From the NCBI RefSeq assembly GCF_902167145.1, contig NC_050102.1:12586850-12650849 (forward strand): a DNA stretch of 64,000 nucleotides. The letters are read 5' to 3'. The notes beneath the pieces are model-generated. The model did not search any database. It saw only the letters and a list, made by a program, of their open reading frames with translations, and was not told where the DNA came from. Numbering within the stretch: position 1 is the first letter of the stretch; every line of letters starts with the position of its first letter. Source of the DNA: Zea mays. Lineage: Eukaryota > Streptophyta > Magnoliopsida > Poales > Poaceae. The translations under genes and the position numbers were made by a program. Below, piece by piece: positions 44,751 to 56,916 of the stretch.

Positions 44751-47700
44751 AACCTTTTATCATCTAAAGGCTTGGTGAAGATATCGGCTAGCTAGTTCCC
44801 GGTGCTAATGTGATACACATCGATATCTCCCTTTTACTGGCGGTCTCTCAGGAAGTGATGCCGGATGTCTATGTGCTTAGTGCGGCTGTGTTCAACAGGA
44901 TTATCCGCCAAGCGGATTACACTCTCATTGTCACATAGGAGTGGGACTTTGCTCAGATTGTAGCCAAAGTCATGGAGGGTTTGCCTCATCCAAAGCAGTT
45001 GCGCGCAACACTGTCCTGTGGCAACGTACTCGGCCTCAGCGGTGGATAGGGCAACAGATGTTTGTTTCTTGGAACTCTAGGACACCAGGGACCTTCCTAG
45101 AAATTGGCACGTCCCTGATGTGCTCTTCCTATCAACCTTGCACCCCGCATAGTCAGAGTCTGAGTATCCAATTAAGTCAAAGGTATACCCCTTTGGATAC
45201 CAGATCCCGAAGCAAGGCGTAGAAACTAAATACCTAAGAATTTGCTTAACGACCACAAGGTGACATTCCTGGGGTCGGATTAAAATCTAGCACACATGCA
45301 TACACTAAGCATAATGTCCAGTCTACTAGCACAAAGATAAAGTAATGAACCTATCATTGACTGGTATGCCTTTTGATCAACGGACTTACCTCCTTTGTTG
45401 AGGTCGAGATGTTCGTCAGTTCCCATTGGTGTCTTCGCGGGCTTAGCGTCCTTCATCCCAAACCTCTTGAGAAGATCTTGAGTGTAGTTCGTTTGGGAGA
45501 TGAAGGTGCCATCCTTGAGTTGCTTCACTTGGAATCCAAGGAAGTGGGTCAATTCGCCCATCATCGACATCTCGAATTTTTGCATCATCACCCTGCTAAA
45601 CTACTCACAAGACTTTTGTTTAGTAGAACCAAATATTATGTCATCGACATAAATTTGGCAAACAAAAAGATCACCATTGCATGTCTTTGTGAAAAGAGTG
45701 GGATTCTAAGGCATTCATACCATGCTCTTGGGGCTTTCTTAAGTCCATAGAGCACCTTAGAGAGCTTATATACATGGTCAGGATACCTGTCATCCTCAAA
45801 GCCAGGGGGTTGTTCCACGTATACCTCCTCTTGATTGGCCCATTGAGGAAAGCGCTCTTCACGTCCATTTGGAACAGCCTAAAGGAATGGTGAGCAGCAT
45901 AGGCTAGTGATATATGAATTGACTCTAGCCTAGCCACAGGAGCAAAAGTCTCCTCAAAATCCAAACCTGCGACTTGGGCATAACCTTTTGCCACAAGTCG
46001 AGCCTTGTTTCTTGTCACCACTCCATGCTCGTCTTGCTTGTTGCAGAACACCCACTTGGTTTCCACAACGTTTTGCTTTGGACGTTGCACCAGGCTCCAG
46101 ACTTCATTCCGTTTGAAGTTGTTGAGCTCTTCCTGCATGGCCAACACCCAGTCCGGATCCTACAAGGCATCTTCTACCCTGAAAGGCTCAATAGAAGAGA
46201 CAAATGAGTAATGCTCACAAAAATTAGCTAATCGTGAGCGAGTAGTTACTCCCTTGCTGATGTCACCCAGAATCTGATCGACGGGGTGATGTCTTTGGAT
46301 TGTCGCTTGGACTTGAGTTGGAGGGGCCCGTGGTGCTTCTTCCTCCATAACTTGTTCCTCTTGTGCTCCCCCTTGATCTTGCCCCTCTTCTTAAGGTACA
46401 TATACATCATCTTGAGTTGGGGGATGCACCAATGTCAAGGAGGATGGTTGATCTTGTTCTTGTAGTTTTTGTGGTCGCACATCACCTATCGCCATCATGC
46501 GCATTGCGGCCGTCGGAACTTCTTCTTCATCTGTATCATCAAGATCAACTTGCTCTCTTGGAGAGTCATTAGTCTCATCAAATACAACGTCGCTAGAGAC
46601 TTTAACCAATCCCGATGATTTGTTGAAGACCCTATACGCCTTTGTATTTGAGTCATATCCTAGTAAGAAACCTTCTACTGCCTTGGGAGCAAATTTCGAT
46701 TGTCTACCTTTCTTCACCATAATGTAGCATTTGCTCCCAAATACACGAAAATAAGAAACATTCGGTTTGTTACTAGTAAGGAGTTCGTAGGAGGTCTTCT
46801 TGAGGAGACGGTGCAGGTAGAGCCGATTTATGGCATGGCAAGCTGTGTTCACAGCTTCCGACCAAAACCGCTTAGGCGTCTTGTACTCTCCAAGCATCGT
46901 TCTTGCCATGTTGATTAACGTCCTGTTCTTCATATCTACTACCCCATTTTGTTGTGGTGTGTAGGGAGCGGAGAACTCATGCTTGATGCCTTCCTCCTCA
47001 AGAAACTCTTCAACTTGTAGATTCTTGAACTCGGACCCATTGTCGCTTCTTATTTTCTTCACCTTGAGCTCAAACTCATTTTGAGATCTCCTTAAGAAGC
47101 GCTTTAGGGTCCCTTGGGTTTCTGATTTGTCCTGCAAAAAGAACACCCAAGTGAAGTGGAAAAAATCATCGACAATTACAAGACCATACTTACTTCCCCT
47201 AATGCTGAGGTATGCAACGGGTCCGAAGAGATCCATGTGAAGAAGCTCCAGTGGTCTTGATGTCGTCATTACATTCTTGCTGTGATGAGTGCTTCCCACT
47301 TGTTTCCCTACTTAGCACGCTGCACAAGGTCTGTCTTTCTCAAAACAGACGTCGGTTAGTCCTAACACATGATCTCCCTTTAGAAGCTTATGAAGGTTCT
47401 TCATCCCAACATGTGCTAGACGGCGATGCCAGAGCCAGCCCATATTAGTCTTAGCTATTAAGCATGCATCTAGATTGGCATTCTCTTTCGAAAAATCAAC
47501 TAAATAGAGCTTGTCGTCTAGTACACCATTAAAGGCTAATGAACCATCACTTCTTCTAAAGACAGATACATCAATATTTGTGAATAAACAATTATAGCCC
47601 ATGTTACATAATTGACTCACAGACAGCAAACTATACCCGAGCGATTCAACTAAAAACACATTAGAGATAGAATGCTCGGATGTGATGGTTATCTTTCCCA

Positions 47701-47854
47701 ATCCTTTGACCTTGCCTTGATTCCCATCTCCAAAGATGATCGTATCCTGGGAATCCTTGTTTTTGATGTAGGAGGTGAACATTTTCTTCTCCCCCATCAT
47801 GTGGTTCATGCATCCGCTGTCGATAATCCAGCTTGAGCCCCCAGATGCATAAAC
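44751..47854 (-). pseudogene. element B pol, degenerate
   Basis: It opens at 47854 right after an AG (CCTTGCAG then GTTTATGCATCTGG) with protease SWIIDSGCMNHM. It continues with the HHCC zinc region ([20 protein letters not shown]), integrase core ([28 protein letters not shown]), RT pieces ([14 protein letters not shown] region broken) and a remnant of RNase H (CDNES.., ADIFTKPLDD near 44760). The integrase Glu position (VVERKN in S1) is VVDMKN here. There are stops or frameshifts near 47305, 46390, 46350, 46150, 45820 and 45600. Unlike S1, the RNase H region has not been deleted, only decayed. Confidence 0.88.
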
Positions 47855-47886
47855 CTGCAAGGAAATTAAGCTTGGGTTTTAGGTAC

Positions 47887-50255
47887 CTAACTCTTGTTGG
47901 GTCCTACAAGGTTAGTCACAACAGTTTTTGGAACCCATATGCAAGTTTTGTCTCCCTTGCATTTGGATCCCAACTTCCTAGCAACTACTTTTGCATTCTT
48001 GCATAAAAGCACAAAGGAAGCATTGCAGGCATGGTAAACAGTAGTAGGTCCATTATAAACTTTCCTAGGAGCATGAGAAGGAACATAATTTCTCCTAGGC
48101 CTATTTCTACCATGAACAAAAGCGGAACTAGATGCAAACATAGCATGAGAATTAAATGTAGCATCATGAGAACCAGTACGATCATAGCATCTATTATTAT
48201 AAGCATGACTAGTGAATTTCCTATCATAAATATAGGCATGGTTCTTTTGAGAACTACTAGCCATAGGGCCTTCCCTTTCTCCTTGTTGAGAACGGAAGTC
48301 CTTTGGTTTGTTAAGTTCTTGGTTTCCTTTTGAAAACCAAGTCCATCCTTAATTGAAGGGTGTCTACCAACAGTGTAGGCATCCCTAGCAAATTTTAGTT
48401 TATCATAATCAACTTTGCAAGTCTTAAGTTGAGCATTAAGACTTGCCACCTCATTGTTTAATTTAGCAATAGAAGTAAGATGTTTATCATAGGCATCAAT
48501 ATCAAAGTCCTTACATCTATTGCTAATAATGACATGCTCTACACATGAACTAGTTTCATTAACTTTCTCTAGCTTAGCATTTAATTCTACATTTAAATCT
48601 TTTAGGCTAGAAATGGATTCATGACAGGAAGACAACTCTGATGATAATATTTCATTTTTCTTTATTTCTAAAGCAAGAGATTTTTTAACGCTAACAAACT
48701 TGTCATGTTCCTCATATAAAATATCCTCTTGCTTTTCTAGCAGTCTATCCTTTTCATTAAGAGCATCGATTAATTCATTAATTTTCTCTACTTTATCTCT
48801 ATCTAACCCCTTAAATAAATCAGAGTAATCTACTTCATCATCAGAAGATTCCTCATCGCTAGAAGAAGAGTACTTAGGGGTATCTCGAATATGTACCTTC
48901 TTCTCCTTAGCCATAAGACATGTATGGCGTTCGTTGGGGAAGAGCGAAGAATTGTCGAAGGCCGAGGCAGCTAGTCCTTCATCCTTAGAGTCAGAGGAGG
49001 AGCAGTCAGAGTCCCATTCCTTCCCGATGTGCGCCTCGCCCATGGCCTTCTTATAGTTCTTCTTCTCCCTCTTCCCGTGTTTTTCTTGTCCCTGGTCATT
49101 GTCATTATTGGGGCATTGAGCTATGAAGTGACCAGTCTTACCGCATTTGAAGCAGGAGCATTTTCCCTTTGTTTTGTTCTTGTTGGGGTACTCCTTGCAT
49201 CCTTTTAGCGCGGTCTTGAAGCGCTTGATGATAAGCGCCATCTCATCCTCATTGAGCCCAACAGCCTCCACTTGTGCTACCTTGCTCGATAGCGCCTCCT
49301 TGCTGCTAGTTGCTTTGAGGGCAACGGGCTACGGCTCGTAGATGGGTAGTGGACCATTTAGTGCATCGTCCACGTATCACGCCTCCTTCACCATCATGCG
49401 CCTGCTCACGAATTTTCCGAGTATCTCCTCGGGCATCATCTTGGTGTACCTGGGGTTTTCACGAATAAGATTCACAAGATGAGAGTCAATTACTGTAAAT
49501 GAAATGAGCATGAGTCGGACGACGTCATGATCCATCCATCTTGTGCTTCCATAGCTTCGGATTTTGTTGACCAGGGTTTTGAGCCTGTTATAGGTTTGTG
49601 TTGGCTCCTCTCCCCTGATCATCATGAACCTCCCCAGCTCGCGTTCCACTAGTTCCATCTTGGTGATCATAGTGGCAACATTACCCTCATGTGATATCTT
49701 GAGAGTATCCCAGATTTGCTTAGCGTTGTCCAAGCCACTCACTTTATTGTACTCATCCCTGCAAAGAGATGCTAGCAAAACAGTAGTAGCTTGGGCATTT
49801 TTATGAATTTGTTCATTTATAAACACAGGATTATCCGTACTATCAAAATGCATCCCATTTTCCACAATTTTCCAAATGCTAGGATGGAGAGAAAATAGGT
49901 GACTACACATTTTATGACTCCAAAATGAGTAATCCTCTCCATCAAAGTGTGGGGGTTTTCCAAGAGGAATAGAAAGTAAATGGGCATTTGAATTATACAT
50001 AATACGGGAATAATCAAAGGAGTAGTTTTGATTAACCGTCCTTTTCTTGGACGAGGAGTCATCGTCGTCATCCCTTGGTGAAGAAGAGGAGGCGTCGCTG
50101 TCGTAGTAGATGATCTTCTTGATGCGCCTCTTCTTCTTCCCGTCCCTCTTCTTATGACTCGAGCATGAGTCAATGGGCTTGTCGTCTCTTGGCTCATTGA
50201 AGAGAGACTCCTTCTCCTTGTCGTTGACCACCATCCCCTTACCCTTAGGATCCAT
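47887..50255 (-). pseudogene. element B gag
   Basis: ATG at 50255 (MDPKGKGMVVNDKEKESLFN). Gag domain to about residue 290, then TGA at 49379-49377 in the same codon as in element A. The frame then continues: CCHC zinc knuckle CSCFKCGKTGHFIAQC, an acidic stretch, a coiled-coil region (LNEKDRLLEKQEDILYEEHD), and a frameshift near 48265. The C-terminal piece reads to TAG/TAA near 47887. Without the two lesions Gag would be near 790 residues. Confidence 0.88.
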
Positions 50256-50305
50256 CTCTTCGGCCGATTAGTCCCTTAGATGAAGAGTACGACTCTGATA
50301 CCAAT

Positions 50306-51671
50306 TGAGAGCACCTAGAGGGGGGTGAATAGGTGATCCTGCAGAATTCAACACTAAATAGCCAATACTTGGTTATGAATGTTAGTGCAATTAAAACCAA
50401 GATGCTAGAGTGTGAATTGTAGAAGAAAAGCCAATCACAAAATAAGATGGACACGAGGCATAGTGATTTATCCCGTGGTTCGGCCAATGGCTACTTGCAC
50501 GTTGTGGTGACCTCCTTCGGTCAAGGATTGCACCCAATCCCTCTCAAGTGATCTAATGGTCAACTTTGAGTACCACAGCTATCTTTCTTAGAGTCTTTCT
50601 CCCGTTTGCGAGGAATCTCCACAGATTGGAGCCTCTCGCCCTTACAAGTTTAACACAATAGAAGCACAGTAGTAAGAGAGAGAGTAACACACGCAAGACT
50701 CAGATTCGCAGCACACACACGCACACAAGCCAAGACTTGAGCTCGAAACACAACACAGAGAGTTCACAACTCAATCGGAGCTCAAATCACTAACACAATT
50801 GATCAAATGCGCGGAGGCGGAGTCTGGGAGTCTTAGGATGCTTAGTGAATGCTTGGTCATCTGCTACATGTGTCTAGGGGTCCCTTTTATAGCCCTAAGG
50901 CAGCTAGGAGCCGTTGGAGATCAAATTGGAAGGCAATTCCTACCTTCTATCGAGTGGCGCACCGGACAGTCCGGTGCACCACCGGACAGGTCCTGTAGCT
51001 GTCCGGTGCGCGATCTCCTTCCTTATCTGGCGCATCCGACCATTGAGCCGGTGATCCCGTTGGCGCACCGGACATTGTCCGGTGCACACCGAACAGTTTG
51101 GTGTGCCCAACCGACTGTTGGCTCAGGCCACGTGTCGCCCGCTGATTTCGCTGCTGACCGTTGGCTCGGGCGGCTCTGACTCACCGGACAGTCCGGTGCA
51201 CCACTGGACAGTCCGGTGATTTTTAGCCGTGGCGCTTTTTGGTTTTCCCGAGAGCGACGAGTTTGTCGCTGAAGGACTTGGGCGCGGCGCTGATGACACA
51301 CCGGACAGTCCGGTGCACCACCAGACAGTCCGGTGATTTTTAGCCACGTCGCCCCACCGATTCTCGAGAGCAGCCAGTTCGCCGCAGGCCAGCCTGGGGC
51401 ACCAGACACTTTCCGGTGTGCCAGGCTGGAGTTGGTTTTGGCTGTCCTGAGCCATATCTTCTCTAATTCAAATCATTTCTTCTCGGCAATGTTTCCTGGC
51501 ACCTCAATGCATATGTTAGTACTCAAAACAATTTACTAAGGCCGGATACATACCTTTTTCTTTGATTTGCACTTCTCACTCATTTAGCACATAAGAACTA
51601 AATTGATATATGTTGGGCATCTAATCACCAAAACACTTATAGAAATGGCCCAAGGACACATTTCCCTTTCA
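50306..51671 (-). repeat. element B 5' LTR
   Basis: 1366 bp, TG..CA ends, palindrome cluster at about 50960-51340. It differs from the 42545 copy by many substitutions and short indels. Confidence 0.93.
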
Positions 51672-51676
51672 CAAAT

Positions 51677-52000
51677 GCGGTAAGACTGGTCACTTTATTG
51701 CACAGTGCCCCAATAATGATAATGACCAGGTACAAGAGAAGCATGGGAAGAGGGAAAAAGAAAAACTATAGGAAGGCCAAAGGCGAGGCGCACATTGGAA
51801 AGGAATGGGACTCCGACTGCTCGTCATCCAACTCCGAAGATGAAGGACTAGCTGCCTCGGCCTTCAACAAATCTTCGCTCTTCCCCAACGAACGCCATAC
51901 GTGCCTTATGGCTAAGGAGAAGAAGGTATGTATTCGAGACACTCCAAAACATACTTCTTCTAGTGATGAAGAATCGTCTGATGATGAAGTAGATTATACT
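51677..52000 (+). pseudogene. element A gag, second part (after element B)
   Basis: Continues exactly after CAAAT: KCGKTGHFIAQCPNNDNDQ, the second half of the CCHC knuckle. A one-base shift occurs in the A-run near 51755. The second frame reads NYRKAKGEAHIGKEWDSDCS, LFPNERHTCLMAKEKKV and SSSDEESSDDEVDYT. It is cut by element C at 52001. Confidence 0.85.
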
Positions 52001-55000
52001 TGAAACGTCCCGAATTTGAGAGTTGAATTTTTCTTTCTCCAGCACTCACCAAATTTGGGTTTTACCTTTCCTACTTTTCTTTTCTCCTCGTTATGCCTTG
52101 TTCTTTTTCAAAGTTCTAGCGAGAGTTAGCTCGACATCTTGTGTAGGTAAACCCTAGAAATATTTTATTTTGTTTATTGCACCATGCTGGTCCATGCATT
52201 TGTTTTGATTGAGGGAATTTGTGAAATCATTCATTTAGAAAATAGGTTAGAGAAGGGAAAACCCCTTTTTTCCTTCTCTCCCCTCCCCCTCCCCTTGCGG
52301 CCCAGCCGGCTAGCTCCCTCCCCCGCGGCTCAGCCGGCGTGCGCGTGGCCCACCTGGCGCGCGGCCCAGCTCGCCCCCCACGCGCGTGGTGCGCGCGGTA
52401 GTTAAGTCGCCGCCGCCACACCCCCCCTCATGGTTCCCACCCATAAACCACCTCCCCCAAACCCCTCTCCCCCCCCCCGCGCACGATCTCCCTCTCCCTC
52501 GCTCAGCTCACCTTCCTTCGTCCGCTCGCCGCTCGGCCCCGTCCCGGCGCCACCCTCGCCCCCTCCCTGTGCGGTGAGCTCCCTTCCCCCTCTCCCTCGC
52601 CTTCCCCCTCTCCTTCTTTAGCCCGGCGCGGCCCCTGCCCCTGCCCCCGCCCCAGCGGCGCAGCTTCCCCCGCCCGGCGCGCGGCCCAGGCGCGGCCGTG
52701 GTGCCCCGGCGCGCGCGGTGCGGCCACGTCCCGGCTTCCCCCGCCCGCGGCGAGGCTCCCCCTCCCCGGCCATGGCGCGGCCCCGGCATGGGCGCGGCCC
52801 GGCGTGGCACGCTCTCCCCCGCGCGGTCCGGCCTCGGTGCGGCCCGACCTTGGCGCCCCTCGGTGCGGCGCGCTTGCCCTCGCCCGTGCTCACCTTGTCC
52901 CCGCTCACGCCGTCCCCGCCCCCGGCGTGGCCTTGTCCCCGCCTCCGGCGCGGCCCGGCACGCTCGCTCAGCGTGGCGCGGCGCGGCCCCTGCCCCTGCC
53001 TCGGCGCGCGGCCCTGTCCCGGCGCGCTCGCCCCGTCCCGGCTCGCCCGCCCCTCCTTGCGCGTCCGCGGCAGCGCGGCCCCACTGCTCGCCTGTTCCGG
53101 CGCGTTCCCGGCGCAGCGCGTCCGCAGCTTGGCGTAGTCGGCCCCCGGCGCAGCCTTGCTGCTTGCGCAGCGCGTTCGGCCCCGGCGCGGCCCCACTGCC
53201 TGCTCGCGGCGCGTAGCGTGGCGCGTGCGTGGCTCGGCCCCGGCGTGCGTGCGGCTCGTTCGCGGCGCGTCAGCATGGCCTTGCGCGCGCGCGTGCTCGC
53301 GTGGTGCGCGCGGTGCTTTGGCATGGCTCACCGTGCCCTCGGCACGACACATAGCTTCCTGTCGCGGGTGACGTGCTCGTCTACCCCTAGACTTGCCCGT
53401 CTACCCCTAGCCACCTGTCTACCCCCCATGTATTTTATGCGCATTGATCACGTCGTTTTAATGAAATGGAAACTCAACTCGAAAATTGATTACATTAGTT
53501 ATTTCATGTAGTTAATCATTGGCTTTGTTTAATGTCGACCAACTGGAAATAGTTATAACTCTATTAGTGCATGTGATTAGTACTTGTTAGTGTAACTAGA
53601 TAAAACTAGATGAAGTAATGATTAATTATACACCTACCCGTAACACGATTCGATTATAGCTTTAACCACTGCGAGACCTTCCTTCTTTTCTTTCCAGCGA
53701 TTGCGAATGCAAAATTGTATGTCATGTCCTATGCATATTCAGTTTATCTGCTCTCTTGTATGGTGTACTGTTTATTTCCTAATTCAAATAGATAGATGTA
53801 TGTTTGCGCTCGCATAGAGAAAGGTTTGGTTGAGGAGTCCGAAGAACTCGCAGGAGAAGCCCCTGAGCAGCAGCTGGTTGATGGAGGCAAGTGTCCCTTG
53901 ACCTATCTTTGTCCTATACATTCTATAATTCACTTCCCGCATTTACACAGTTATACGTAAGGATTGACTAGCTTTTGTTATCCATGTCCTTGTTTACCTA
54001 TTTGGGTTGGATTATTTTGGTTTAGCTTTATGCTAGTGCTTAACACTAATCAATGAACATGATGAGATTTATAATGATACGTTGTTTCCCTTCTTTATTA
54101 TGATGTTGTACTTGTGGCATTTAAGGGGGCTTGAGCGATTTCTCGAGTGCCTCTCCGTAAGGACCTGTTCGTTGGATGACCGCCCAGGAAAACAGTGCAA
54201 CCATGAGGGTGGAGTGGGACGCCCTTAGCTTAATAATTAGAGGAACCGGGGTGTAGTTCGCTTAGCCGTCTGCCGTTAATGGGGCTCGGTGTATGCGGCT
54301 CGCTCTGCCAAGTTTGGTTCGCCCCTTGTGGAGGAGTGCGGTACATTTAGGAAACCTAACGGGTGGCTACAGCCCTGGGGAATCTTTGTAAAGGCTACGT
54401 AGTGATACCCTGTTGGGTCACCTTGGTAGTGATCAATGGAGAGTCATGATCTCCGGGCAGAAAGGGAATCACGACTTGTGGGTAAAGTGCGCAACCTCTG
54501 CAGAGTGTTATGAAACTGATATATCAGCCGTGCTCGCGGTTATGAGCGGCCAAGGGAGCTCCATTGATTAGTGATACTTGATCAGAGATGTTCGGATTAT
54601 AGCTGACGATGAGAATGGTGGTTTTGGTATTGTTTCTGGTGATGGTAAGTGGTATCCTTTCCGTTTGGAAAGGGTACTTTTGGGTTAACAACGTGGGTTA
54701 ATACTAAAACTTGGCTCTCTCTACTAGTAATAATAATCTGACCAACTAAAAGCAACTGCTTGACTTACCCCCACATAAAGCTAGTTCACTACAACCAAAC
54801 AGGACACTTGCTGAGTATGTCGATGTGTACTCACCCTTGCTCTACACACCAAATCCTCCCTTCCCCCAGGTTGTCTGCATTGCAACCACTGCTCAGGAGA
54901 AGATGAAGCCGTGGAAGGAGACTTCCAGGAGTTCCAAGATTACGACGAGTTCTAGGCATGGGTTAGCGGCAACCCCCAGTCGGCTGCCTATGAAGGCCAC

Positions 55001-55211
55001 GTGTATCTACGTTTCGTTTTTCGCACTTTGATTATTGTAAAGACTATGTGGATGTCTCAGACATATGATGTAATCGACTATTATTACCCCTTTTTTATTA
55101 TTTGAGCATTGTGTGATGATGTCCAGTTATATAACTGATGTGTACGTGCATTGCTGATCCTGGCACGTACATGGTTCGCATTCGGTTTGCTTTCTAAAAC
55201 CGGGTGTGACA
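52001..55211 (+). repeat. element C 5' LTR (3.2 kb)
   Basis: Starts TGAAACGTCCCGAATTTG and ends GGGTGTGACA. A CG-rich block at 52260-53330 made of CCCCGGCGCGGC-like runs gives long but spurious frames on both strands. The distal part (54120-54700) is unique-looking and shared with the right LTR. Confidence 0.92.
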
Positions 55212-55470
55212 TAGGTGGTATCAAATCCGTGCTGACTGTAGGACCGCTAACCTAGAGTAGAATGGTCGTTCTAAGGATTATATACCCCTATTATCACCTT
55301 GACTTTGGCATCCCTTCAAAAGTTGGTCATATCGACCAAACCTATGTTCTACTATATACTATTATGCCTTGCTGAAAATTTGTTTTATTCTAATTCCTCA
55401 CTTATTTAAGGTTTACTTGCTGGTCATATTAGTTCTGTTCTCACTCTTATGCTTATGGTGTCTTTTGTAG
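55212..55470 (+). other. element C leader between LTR and first ORF
   Basis: Begins with the primer-binding site and ends TCTTTTGTAG directly before ATG, which looks like a splice acceptor. No coding region. Confidence 0.6.
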
Positions 55471-56490
55471 ATGGCTCGTCTTAGACACACCGCACAGAAG
55501 TCTGTCATCCCCTTCTTACCCTCTCATCTCGTGGAGCGTCCGCTTCGCCGTCCAGTGACCGGTCAGTCTAGCCACTTGGAGAGGCTACACCACCGCCTGC
55601 ACGAGGAGCAGGAACGTCGACGATAGGAGCTGGAGCAGCATGGCTCTTCTTTCTCGCATCAGCAGGAGATAGAGTCTGTGAGGAGCTGCTCCCCCGAGCT
55701 TCCGCTGGAGGCGCCCCCTGCACCACCACTGAGCGCCCCAGCCGCTGGAGTAGTTGCTGGAGGAGACCCAGACGACAGAGGTGGCGACAGCATCTTGAGC
55801 TTCGGCACCGACCTTTCCGCCGACCAGGAGTTGGAAGGATGGGTTGCTCGACCCATCACTCGCGACGCTGCTCGCGGGTGTCACTTCCACGATGAGCTCG
55901 ACACCCTGCTACGCCAGGCACTCGACCAGCGTACTTGGTCCATCGAGTATCGCTGTGTGGTCTTCCAGCATAGTTGCGGGGTTTACCTAGACCGCTAGGA
56001 GGCGACCTGCTTGGTGCGCCGTCCGTAGAACAGTCTCCGGGGCGCGGAGGTCTACTCAGAGCACTATTCCATCTCTGAGCGGGACTCAGCTGAGGCGGGC
56101 ATGCAAGATGCCGCACGGCGTGCGCTTTCGCACTACTGCTCAGTGCTTGGCGGGGTAGCCGATGGTCTCAACCTGAAGTATTACCCCCGCCGTCCATCTG
56201 GCAGCACAGGAGGCGTGGTTGTCTCACCTGTCGGTGAGGACAATCCTAGGTTGAGCAACACAGTCAACCTAGCCATCGTGCTAAACACGGAGCTGGACCA
56301 TGCATTAGACGAGCTGAGTAGGGCTCGTGCTGAGATCGCCCAGCTGCGGGCTGAGCGCGTGGAGCATCGTCACCTAGAGGATGGCTCCCCTGCTCCCGTC
56401 GGGACTCAGCACCCATACCGCTCACCTCGGCGTGGACACCAGGCTTATGGCAACCCCGACTGTAGGACCAAGATAGATTTAGAACCATAG
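55471..56490 (+). pseudogene. element C accessory ORF upstream of gag, unknown function
   Basis: One frame of 339 codons, interrupted by three TAG codons (55624, 55996, 56026), no frameshift. The N-terminus MARLRHTAQKSV resembles the histone H3 tail. A Glu/Arg-rich region with coiled-coil character follows (HLERLHHRLHEEQERR), then a Pro/Ala-rich linker, a middle region with HDELDTLLRQALDQRTWSIE, and a second helical stretch (ELDHALDELSRARAEIAQLR). No known domain recognised. Not gag or pol. The stops look like CAG to TAG. Function unknown. Confidence 0.7.
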
Positions 56491-56535
56491 ATCGTCAGTG
56501 TTGGGTCCTGTAATAAATGCTTAATATAGAAGTTC

Positions 56536-56584
56536 TAGTCTTAGTCTTAGTCTTAGTCTTAGTCTCAGTCTCAGTCTCAGTCTG
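56536..56584 (+). repeat. hexanucleotide microsatellite
   Basis: About eight units of TAGTCT changing to CAGTCT halfway. It lies between the accessory ORF and gag. Confidence 0.9.
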
Positions 56585-56916
56585 TAAGTTAGTCTTAGTT
56601 AGACAGGTTAGTTTGCTTATCCTGTGCTTTTATGCTTGTCATGATGAACTATGCTGGATTAGGATCTTTGTAATGACTGTCACCAGAGTGTGGGCATTCC
56701 CTGCATTTTGGTTTATCTGTTATATGTTAACGAAGTTAGTTATCTAGTTGGGAAACCTTTCTATTCCACTTTCCTTTTTTATCTGAGAAGCTGTGTTTGC
56801 CTGTGTTGGAAATCAGTGAAGATGTTCATCTGTTCAGTGTTGCGGAAGGATTCTATACTCTTTTCTTATGCTGCAAGCTTGCAAGATCAGTTCTGATGTG
56901 TGATTGCATTATGCAG

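Larger units (their letters stand above)
42545..51671 (-). mobile_element. Sirevirus element B, nested in element A, same family
   Basis: LTRs are at 42545-43913 and 50306-51671. The 5-bp duplication CAAAT flanks it (42540-42544 and 51672-51676). A primer-binding site (complement of TGGTATCAGAGTC) is at about 50292-50304 and a polypurine tract next to 43914. LTR divergence is about 5-6 percent over the first ~430 bp by eye, so it is much older than S1. gag and pol lie on the - strand with several stops and frameshifts. It is inserted head-on in the gag of a relative. Confidence 0.94.
40160..52000 (+). mobile_element. Sirevirus element A (old, + strand), interrupted by B and C
   Basis: The 5' LTR is 40160-41380 (TGAAAGGG..GGTGCTCTCA). 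A degenerate primer-binding site (TGGTATTGGAGAC, 41383) and the gag frame from ATG 41431 follow. Element B splits gag at 42544/51672 and element C interrupts it again after 52000. The rest of gag, pol and the 3' LTR must lie beyond the window. Palindromes CACCGGACTGTCCGGTG are present in the LTR. The bases before the LTR are ATTTG (possible duplication; the other side is not visible). Confidence 0.88.

Noticed and set aside
52260..53511. Long overlapping open frames on both strands (up to ~245 codons) in the left LTR of element C
   Set aside because: Composed almost only of Arg, Ala, Pro and Gly from CCCCGGCGCGGC-like sequence; open on several frames at once, as expected from GC bias. The same pattern is in the right LTR with different frames.
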